This document shows, piece by piece, positions 36,101 to 46,800 of a stretch of DNA of 64,000 nucleotides. The notes beneath the pieces were generated by a model. It had not been told where the DNA came from. It saw only the letters and a list, made by a program, of their open reading frames with translations, and searched no databases. The stretch is taken from assembly GCA_012845835.1 (NCBI GenBank), contig JABAKD010000028.1, positions 4,523,090 through 4,587,089 on the forward strand, read 5' to 3'. This DNA is from Undaria pinnatifida. Lineage: Eukaryota > Sar > Phaeophyceae > Laminariales > Alariaceae. Position 1 is the first letter of the stretch. Every line of letters begins with the position of its first letter. The position numbers were made by a program, and so were the translations under genes.

Positions 36101-39100
36101 ACTCTTTGATACCGTGTTGGACAACGGGTACACCCACTAAATAAAACATATGTAATCCGCCTGTTTCAAGCGCGGTGCGGCGCAAACGATGAAAACGTGA
36201 AGACTAAACTGCGACGTTTGGGTCGTAGGCGATGTCAACTCTGAGTTACCGCAGTGCTGGGTGTTTTCCCATTAAAACTACCAAAATACTTACCGCGCCC
36301 CCGCTGTTGGTCGCGACATTGTTAGCGACTAACCCCCCAGCTATTGTAACTCGGACGTTTTCTTCAGCGTAGAAAAACCCGCCTCTTGTGCTGGACCCGC
36401 CAGAGAATTTTCCCGAGATGACGCTGGTGTTGCTACCCTCTGCTCCAACTGCAAGTCATAAATTAAAGGATCACAAGAGGCCAGTTTGCAGCTCAAGTTA
36501 AGTCGATGAAGAAGACGGCGAATCACACGTGTCTATGGACAAAGGGGCGAGAGGATAAGTCTTCCTCTAAGGAGAGCCGAATCACCGTTGTAGACGCATG
36601 GCGCGTCCTTGGGCCAGGCTACGTGATGCATATTGCTTGATCCAACCACATTCTTTTTCATTTTATACGCCGGCGGAAGGGGAAAAATAGCGATTGAGCT
36701 CAGCACACTTCCACGTATTATCACACGTCATGTGTCAATTTAACTCAACTGTGTTCGCAATCCAGCGCTAGGTGGCGTATCCTTTAGTTCCCGTGGAAGC
36801 GACGGCGCGAGCTGTCCCTACCGGCGGTCCCCGTTACTACTCCAGCACAGCAAGCTCCCGTTGAATACGGATGCATGAGTACGTCGACCCGACCACAATA
36901 TATCAACTTTCGCGGTGATATACACCGGGATATATTGGTGTAAAATGCAGTCAAGCTCAAATGACAAGAGACTTCCACTGGAGCGTGCTTCACAGATTTC
37001 GTGTTGGCGACAACCTCGTAGGCTCCACCTTGCATCTCTTCCGAATGGTCGTTTTGTCGCGCAGCTATGAGTGCGAGAAGCGGTTGTCGGATTTCTCTCG
37101 GTGATCTTCTCTGCTGGTGTTTCAACGTCACCTGCTGATCTGAACATATGATGCCGATGAGCTATGATATCACCCTTGTTCGAACCGAATGATAAACCCC
37201 AAACAACACTTCTTGCGCTCACATATACTGCCTCCATTCCCGGCCATGTTATCTAGCATAACCGTTCCGTTGTTGAAAATGCTCTTGCCTAATCCGTAGA
37301 AGCAGCCTCCATCGCGAACGGCGTAATTTCGTTCACAAACAACGTCGTTGAAGACGACCAAGCCGTTTATATCCCACCCCACCACCTGCGTAACAGAGTG
37401 AGCAGGTATTCGGTCATAGTTCCAGAGTCTCGACGTTAGCCAGTTTACTTCAAAACCTGTTGTTGCTTCAGAGTTCCATTATATTCGCCACGCAGCAAGT
37501 CGCCAGATTGGTTTATTTCGTGTGTGTACGATAATACGCAAATGTATCACGAAGGCTTGGGTAGAGAGGTTGCTGTATTGGCGTCTCTTTTAGCGACTCA
37601 AATACACTGGAGCGAGCGACTACTACTATACCTATCTATCATGTATGTTTTTCGGTCGCAACATCCACCGCGCGCCATGTAATATTTCATTTTTTTTCTA
37701 AACACGTCAGCTGTGAATTCGATTGAATTTGCGGTCGATACTCATATTTGCAAGCTGCGTGATACACCGGCCGCTCGCTCGTTTGTACCTATGTTTCATC
37801 CTTCGAACACATATATATATGACTCCTACAACGGATTGGATGGGTTTTATTGTTACGCTGCGCCAGCACAACAAGTTCAAGTCCGTTTTCGAATAACGTG
37901 CTGAACCACGAGCGAGCGCGAGCAGTCTACACTACTCGTACAGCGCAGTGGAGAAAAAGGATGTACGCTACTATACTCATAGTATACCAGATATATACTA
38001 TGGACAAGGGCCCTTCGTCGCGGCGGCCTGACGCCCGCCTGTGGCTCCATTCATGTCCGAATTGGCTGAGAGCGCACGGGTGTGCAACTCGCGACCACTA
38101 GCAATAGATATCAGGCCGACTAGTCTAGGTAGAAGCTAGTTTACTCAAAATCAAACGACGGCGATTGCACTATGTTATTAATAGTGTTATTAAGTTGTTG
38201 ATAGTGTTATTAATAGCGAATTTAATAGTGTTGATAATAGTGTTATGGGTAGTGTTATTAATAGCGTTATTAATAGTGTTATTAGTAGTGGTACCTGATA
38301 CTGCGCACTACAACAACCGCGGTGTGCTTGCTGAACCGGTTTTCCCCTTTGATCCCTTCGTCTCCCTGTTTGTCGTTTGCTTTGCCCCTTCTGGTTTCTT
38401 TGGGATACCCTCGGGGGCTACGGAGGCGATGACGTCGGTATGGACATCGCCGCCGAAGATTCAGAACGTAGAGAGAAGACCAGGCAGCGATGCTCATAAC
38501 CCTACTTACAGCAGTACTATTGATAGTACTGATAGCACCAATAGTACCAATATTATTAGTTAGATGTAAGAGTTGTTGGATTCGGAGCTCAGTCAAGGTA
38601 CTGCCCCGACGCCCTCTGGGCGGTGTCATATCAATACAGTCGTCCCCGCTGTAGTGTCATCTCCTCTGTTGTGTTTTCACTTCACCTACACTATCTATAC
38701 TACACTACTGCTGTACGCTACTCTACACTTCACTGCACTACTGTACACTACTATACACTAAGATACACCACTGCGTGTATGTAGGCGTAGGACAAATGCC
38801 ACGTGGTTTGTAACCTGCTTTCTACCCTGTTTCTGGCGACGGTAGCTGTGTCCAAAACAATGCGAGTCGACGAGGGAAGCAAGGGCCAATTTTTTTGGCC
38901 ATGTATATCAAGATATCACCGCACGTATCCCGCAGTAGCGGAGAAGGGGGGAAGTAGCCTGCCTAGTGACCATCATGGATCTGACTCAAAGATTTGCTAC
39001 CATATGATATGGTATGATAAGGAGTGAAACATAGACAGAATAGTGCCAAGATAATGTGACTAGAGTAAAGTTGATTAAACAAAAAAACGTGACTTCGCCC

Positions 39101-40813
39101 CGGCGGTCTATTAATAGTGGTTTCCCTCGAATTCCACGTGGTGGGTCAGACGTTTGGGTATATAGCAAAAACAGAAAACTAGAGGAATCAACTGCCGAGA
39201 GCAGCTAGCAGTGTAGGTAGGGGCAGTTCGAGGCGAATCGACGAGGGAAGAAAGGGCTGAGGTATTTTGTCGCGATATGAATGAAAGCACGTACGGCAGT
39301 GGGGAAGGGTGAAAATAGCCTGTTTAGAGACCCGTGATATGAGTTACATCTTGGGAGGAAGAAAGAGAACAAAAATAGCGAAGATAATACTCGGAGTATA
39401 TGGGATAAGCAAAGCCGAAACAGACGAAATTGTGCCGGTCGCTCCGGCGGTCTTTCCTATGGTGGATGACCTCGAACAATATACCAAGAACGTTGGGGTC
39501 AGGTCAAATCTCGGTACGGAGATGCAAATTTTCTAAAGACACCACCTGGCGAGAGCGCTTTCTAGCGCGGTTAAGTACAATTCGATGCGAGTCGACGGGG
39601 GAAGAATGTGCTGGATTCTTATCGCAATAAAATGAAGGCAAGTACCGCACGTAGTGGGGAGGGGGGAAAATAGCCTGCTTGGTGACCCCGAATCTGAGCT
39701 CCGCCTAAGTATTGAGGGAGATGGAGTATGCGAAGATAATAGAAGGGATGAGAATGGAATAAAATACCTTCATCATCCCCCCGTACTCGATACAATAACG
39801 AAGCTAAGTAAATAAACTGAACAAAAACACAGCAACAAAGGAGATGATACCACCGATGACACTATTACCAATACACCACCCAGCCGGCATCGGAGCAGCA
39901 CCCAGAATTGGTTCTCCGAACGCAACCACCATCAGAGGGTTAGGAATGTTGCTCTCTGTTCTGTCCTCTACTAATCTTATCCACGTACGACGACGGCGGT
40001 GTCCGTACCGACATCGTCACCTCCGTGACCCCCAACGATAACCAAAAACAGACAGAAACGCGAAGAAAAAGAGGAGAAAAAAATATGGAACAAGATGAAC
40101 GAGATATAAAAGTGGTTCGACAAGAACCAACATACCGGCGGTGGCATTTGTGGTGCCATTGGTACCATTGGCACCATCGGTATCATTGGGCGGCACTGCC
40201 CCCCCCGAGGGAGGTGTAGCAGGCATTATCAATAGTAGGATATCCCAATCAAACACGAGGTAGTCGCAGTATTTTGAATCCACGCTTGCGCAGGCGTGTG
40301 TGGTCTAAACCCACACCAGGCTGTGTGCCCTTAAACTTAAATTGCTATTTGTACGTGCGCAACACAACAGTACCAACACCAACACCAACACCAACACCAC
40401 CAAACCCACCACCACCACCACCACGACGGTCACGACCACCACGACTACCACCACGACCACGACCACGACCACGACGACGACCACCACCACCACCACGACC
40501 ACCACCACCACCACGACCACCACCACGACCACCACCACGACCACCAACCACCACCAACCACCAACCACCACCACCAACCACCACCACCAACCACCAACCA
40601 CCAACCACCACGACCACCACCACGACGACCACCACCACCACCACGACGACCACCACCACCACCACCCACCACCACCCACCACCACCCACCACCACCCACC
40701 ATCAACCACCACCACCAACCACCACCACCACCACCACCCCCACCACCACCACCACCACCACCAACACCACCACCACCACCACCACCACCACCACCACCAC
40801 CACCACCACCACC

Positions 40814-40844
<31 letters not shown>

Positions 40845-43800
40845 TGACACAACGACATAACAACACAACAACGCAAGAGCACAATAACACAACAAAAAAC
40901 GGGTCGAGTTTATGCAAGGTGCTGTCGCCGACACCCATCGATTATCAATGGAAATGTTAAATGTGCACTACTTTTAATATCAACATCCACTACGATCATA
41001 TAGTCTACGTATACGTGTTGTACCAGGTACAACAAATGTATGGATTCTGCGCTGACGCTCATCGATAAACAACAAATCGATAAACGACAAAATTATCTTC
41101 TATCATTACTTACAAAATACTAACTGTTAGTAGTAACGCAAGGTTTCAGCGCTGACGCGCATCGATGGATGACAATGAACCTAAGGCCGAACTACTCCTG
41201 CTGGGGTATGCATCAGACGGAGCACGAGAACACATGCATGACAACACAAGCACCGCCGAAGCCGTACGACGAAACTAGCTGAAAGTAGTTCGGAGTTGAC
41301 AAATGCCGTAGGTCTAGCATGTTCTTCGTTCTTACGCTTCTTGTACTGCCGACAACGGTTACAACGCGATGACTATTAACTAAAACATTGAAAAAGCATT
41401 CCGTCCAGCTGTGAGATCGAAGATTTTGTCGAAACTCATCTTTGCAAGCTGTGTGTAATATTCGCCGATCGCGTGTATTACTTTTGCTACTGGGTTTGTG
41501 TCCTCGTTACGGACATTAAGCCGGCGACTGCCTTTTTGAACTATTGTGTTGTAGACTGTATAATACGAGGGTCAACAGGGCACCACGGGGTGATATATGA
41601 ATATGGGAACATGTGAATCAATCTATGGGGGAGGGTTGGGGTGTAAAGGGCGGATAAGTCGCATAAACGAACAGGACCTTACTGCACACGTGTTGATAGT
41701 TGGCGTTGTTGGGGGGGGTTGGGGGTGAAATTGGAATTTGAAGGCTATACTCGTATAAAATATCAGGGTGGTGTTCGGTAACGATCTTTTAGGCGGTCTC
41801 AGACGGGGCGGCACTGCCACTTTCCGGTAGTTTTGCTGACGGTCGTCGGTATTTCGTTATTTGACGGTTACTACCTTGACGGAAACGGCAAAACCAAAAT
41901 GTACCGGTAATTATGTCGGTGGTAATAGGACACGACGGTAATGTTTCGACGGTAGACGGTATTTCGATATCTGACGGTAACTGCCTTGACAGAAACGGCA
42001 AAACTAAAATATGCCGGTAATACTCCGGCGGTAATGCAACACGGCGGTAATTTCTTGACGGCAGACGGTATTTCGTTTAATGGCGGTAACGCCGTTGTTG
42101 GTAAAAGGTAACACAAAAATGCCGGTATTTGGCAATTGTTGTTGGATATGTGCGTGCCTCACTGGCGGGCAAGCTACTTCTCTTTCCATCACATCGGGAT
42201 TGAGCAGTCTCATGCGAACAACAACCACCGGAAAAAAAAAAAAGTCCCTAGACAAAAGGGGCAATAAGCTACTTCTCTTTTCATCACATCCGGATCAAGC
42301 AGTCTCATGCCAACAACAGCCACCGGAAAAAAAAAAAAAAAAAGGCGCCTACTCAACAAGCGGGCAAGCTACTTTTCTTTCCTCGGGGTCTGGCGAAACA
42401 GCAGGCGGGACTAACGAAGCAGCAGGCCCAGCCTCTTCACTTGTAGTGGCAACAGGCCCATACTGTCCGCACCGCTCATACTTCTGCTGACCACGCTGGG
42501 CGTGATGTGGTGTGCGTGCGGTGGCAGGTGAGCGACGCTCCCTGTCCACACGTCCACACACGCATACAAGGTTCTCCCGAAAGGGAACCAGTGGAACCTT
42601 CTGACCAGAAAAATATAAAATTTAAAAGAACATCCGCCACATGTCGCGCGGCATCTAGTAAAACAAACTACTGACGGTGCGTTTTGGGCGGTACCCATTG
42701 TTGGCGGTACTCTTCTGGCGGTATACAATGTTGGCGGTACTCTCTTGGCGGTATCTACAGTTGCCGGTATTTATTTGCCGGTAAACGGTTGAACTTTAAT
42801 CTGACGGTAATTCCGTCTGACGGTGATAAATGTAACGGTAGTTTCCTGACGCTGGACGGAATTTTATTTTTCGGCGGTAACGCCCTTGGCGGTAGACGGT
42901 AACACGAGAATATGCCGGTAAACGGCGGAATACCCGGACCGTCAGACGGGGCGGTAAAACCAACGACGGGCAGATTACCGAACACCACCCTGTTGGAATA
43001 TAAACGAATTGGAGCTACTGAATGTGTGGCTCGATAGGTAAAGATATGGTATCACCTGTCGGGTAGTGTTTATGCTCTGGCGGATTTTGTTTTTGGGTGG
43101 GGCCGGGGGGGAGAGCGGGGCGTGGTGGAGGAGATGTCAGGAGGAGGGGGGTGGACGGCAGTAAAATATTCTACCTGGATGCTAAATGCAGATGCCCAAT
43201 ACAGTATTTCAAAGATAATGCATGAGGTGGAAGGGAGAAAAATGTACGTGGTGTTTTTAGTTCGTGGTATTACATTGATAATAATATTAGTGGCTTTCGA
43301 TATCGGAATAAGATGAATACTACCAACGGTACTTGCGGTGTACTGGGGATTTTTGTGTTGGTTTTTCTGTATGTACCCTGGTTTGATATATTTGCAGATC
43401 ATCTAGATGAATAATCGATGGTGTCACCTGACCTGTACTAGGCAACCAACTCTCGGCCATTTCGGTACAACTGCTGTATGTATGATCGAACATCCATGTC
43501 TGGCTATCAGCTTGCCTATGCGTCTTCGTTCCCGTTGCCCCCTCCGTAAGGCATGCTGCAAAGCATGCCCTAGAAGGCGTGTATTGGGAGGGGTCTTTCT
43601 GGCGGATGTAAGGACTCACCCTCAAGGAGGAATACCTTCTTGCTGCCGCGTGTGGCCGCGAGGCTTAGGCGTTGCGGTAGGGTTGGGTCGTACGTGGTGC
43701 GTTAGGCATGGTCACCTGCGATTCGCGCGTCGTTTTAGGCAGCAGCGGCGGAGCAGCAATGCATAATCGGAATGCTCGTGCGCGGAGGCAGGCGCCACCA

Positions 43801-46800
43801 CGGCCACACTACGGCACACTTTCGGTTTGCGTGGAGGGAACAGCACCGGCAGCAGGGTGGATTCGACGACGAAGGAGGAAGGCGACTGGCCGTCGACGGG
43901 CGAGGAAGAAACGGGTTGAACTCTCCCTGAACGAAAAGTTTGGTTTTTCAGATCAGCACCGCAAGCTGCTAGAAGCGTTTTGTTTTATGGGACAGGGGAG
44001 AAGAGGAACCGACTGTAATTGAGTGTCAACGAGAGCAAGTGCGAAAGAGCGGGCCGAGTGAGCTAAGGCGATGAGGCGGCCACGGAGAACCACAGCAGCA
44101 GGAGGATGGCACACGGAGACCCACGACACGCACGCACACCATCATCACGAGAGCAGCGATCGTCTATTTCCTGGATTTTTCACGAGGCGGTAGTACACCA
44201 AATTACTTACGTTACTGATTACTGTAGAGTTTGTAAAAGAGTTGTACACCCTCCATGGAGATCGACAACCCGCAATTTTCAGGCACGGGCATCGTAGCTG
44301 CGCTGCGACTTATCAGATTACTCGGGAAGACGTGGCGATCATTGATATTGGTATGGCTGTTTTTGGTTCGATTACTCTGTTTTCACTGCATGCCGGCGGG
44401 TCGTCACTCTGACAGAACTTCAGACAGAAGGCACTTTCGTCTGTGCTCACAATTACCGTGCGGTTCGAACGGTGCAGGCAGCTCAACCGCTGTAGTTTGT
44501 AGCCGCGAGTTGGTTAGTTGTGGGCACGGGGGAACTCTTCCATGCTGCTGTCGTTGAGCGGATACCCGCGGCCATGTGAGTTCAGTTTGCACTTTGATCC
44601 ATTTCACCTGTGTGTGTGTGTGTTCTTCACATTAAACCGTTCTTCTACTCGTCGACATCCAGCACACCCAGTGTCCGTACTGATTCTTCACCCTAGAAAG
44701 ATCAGCTCTGTGGTCACAAGCTACGACACAGAGATAATGCATCGTAATGCATTCGACAACGCAATGTCATGCCCTAGTACTGGGTACGACAGGCACAACA
44801 TACATACGTCAGCAACAGAAATACATTGGAAGAGAGAAATACGAAATAAACAAAAACAAAAACAAAAACAAAAAACAAAAACAAAATAAGAAAACAAAAT
44901 AAGAAAACAAATAAAAACAAGGATAAAAATAAAACCTGTGGACCTTCTTCGTGTCGTTCGTTTTTAGATTGGAAAGCGTAGTATTTCCCCGACGAATTCT
45001 GATTTCATTTGGGTTTTCGGGTCTTCCTAGGGCTCCAGCACCTTTGTGTGACCACGCACGCACTCTGGATTTTTGACTCTGGATTTTTGACAAGAGCAAA
45101 TGTGAGACGAAAATAACAATCGAAGAATCATGCCTGGCTACTTATCTATGTGATACGCAGATTAATATAGAATGCCCATTAGGAAAGGTCGTGCACTGGC
45201 ATACGGCGTATTACCCTGCGGAGATACGGTAGTTGGATATAACCGTATAATAGACCATCCGACACCGCGCTATTATTATTTAGTGGATCCAGATACAAAA
45301 CTGAACATCTCAATGCAGCCATACTTCCTGGGTTCTCACCATTACAACTGCTGTTGTGCATTTTTGTGATGCCCTCAACAATGCCACAAGAGTTGTTCAA
45401 AGCTTGTTCCGATTGGAGCTATTGTTCGACCTCATCATGGTATATAGGAGAGTTTGACAGGGCCGATCGTGAGAGCGCTCGAGTTGGCAAAATTCGGCAC
45501 AAATCGACGAGAAGTGGGAATATTGAACGTTTTAAGCGATAGTAATAAAGGGACGAACCGGCTGCCGGGGTAAAAAAGAGATGACACCTGTGACCTGTGA
45601 GCATGCAGTAAAGCTCGTCCAGGTGTTCCACAAGGTAATAAAGGAGGGTAACAGCTGAAGAGAGTGACCATCATTGTTGTTGTTTTCTCGAATGAATTCT
45701 TCTTGTATACGATACAAATCTAGAGTCCGTGGTCACACGAAGGTGCTGGAGGCCTAGGAAGATCCGAAAACCCAAATGAAATCAGAATTCGTCCGGGAAA
45801 TACTACACTTTCCCGCCTAAAACGCACGATACGAAGAAAGCGCACAAGAGAAAAGGTCCAATGTGCAAACTGAAGTCACATACATGGCCGCGGGTATCCG
45901 CTCAACTACAGCATAGAGCTCCCCTGTGCCCACATATAACCAACCCGCGGCTACAAACTACAGCGGTTGAGCTGACTGCACCGTACGAACCGCCTCGGTA
46001 ATCTTGAGCACAGACGAACGCGCCTGCCGTCTGGATTGCTGTCAGAGTGACGACCCGCGGGCATGCAGTGAAACCAGAGCAATCAAACCAAAAACCAGAA
46101 TAAAAAATATCAATGAGGCCCGCTCCGCCTTCCCGAGTTAATTGACAGGTTGCAACGCAACTACTACACCCGAGACTGAAAATTGGAAATTGCGGGGCGT
46201 CGTTTCCCATGAAGAGTATACAACTCTTTTACAAAATCTACAGTAATCAGTAACGTAAGTAATTTGTTGTACTACCGCCTCGTGAAAAATCCAGGAAAAA
46301 GACGATTGCTGCTCTCGTGATGGTAATGCGCGTGCGGGTCGTGGGTCTCCGTGTGCCATCCTCCTGCTGTGGTTCTCCGTGACCGCCTCATCGCCTTAGC
46401 TCACTCGGCCCGCTCTTTCGCACTTGCTCTCGTTGACACTCAATTCCAATCGGTTCCCCTTCTTCCCCGCCCCAACAAAACATGCTCCACGCAGCTTGCG
46501 GTGCTGATCTGAAAAACAAAACTCTTCGTTGAGGGAGAGTTCAATCCGTTCCTTCCTCGCCCGTCGACGGCCAGTCGCCCTCCTCCTTCGTCGTCGAATC
46601 CAGCCTCCTGCCGGCGCGGTTCTCTCCACGCAAACCGAGACTGCGCCGTAGCGTGGCTCGTGGTGGCGCCTGCCTCCGGGCACGAGCATCCCGATTAAGC
46701 ATTGCTGCTCCGCCGCTGCTGCCTAAAACGACGCGAGAATCGCAGGTGACCATGCCTAACGCACCACGTACGACCCAACTCTACCGCCACGCCTGAGCCT

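Noticed and set aside
40274-40960. Overlapping long frames on both strands (poly-Thr, Pro, Gly, Val, Trp)
   Set aside because: They are translations of the ACC microsatellite in all frames, not genes.
41764-42992. Firm assignment of the TIR element to the hAT superfamily
   Set aside because: No 8-bp target duplication is visible (left flank TAAAATAT, right flank TTGGAATA) and no transposase is present.
43708-44022. 104-codon frame shared with 46396-46753 (minus)
   Set aside because: Both copies are open at the start, but frames shift between copies. Repeat identity is enough to explain the similarity.
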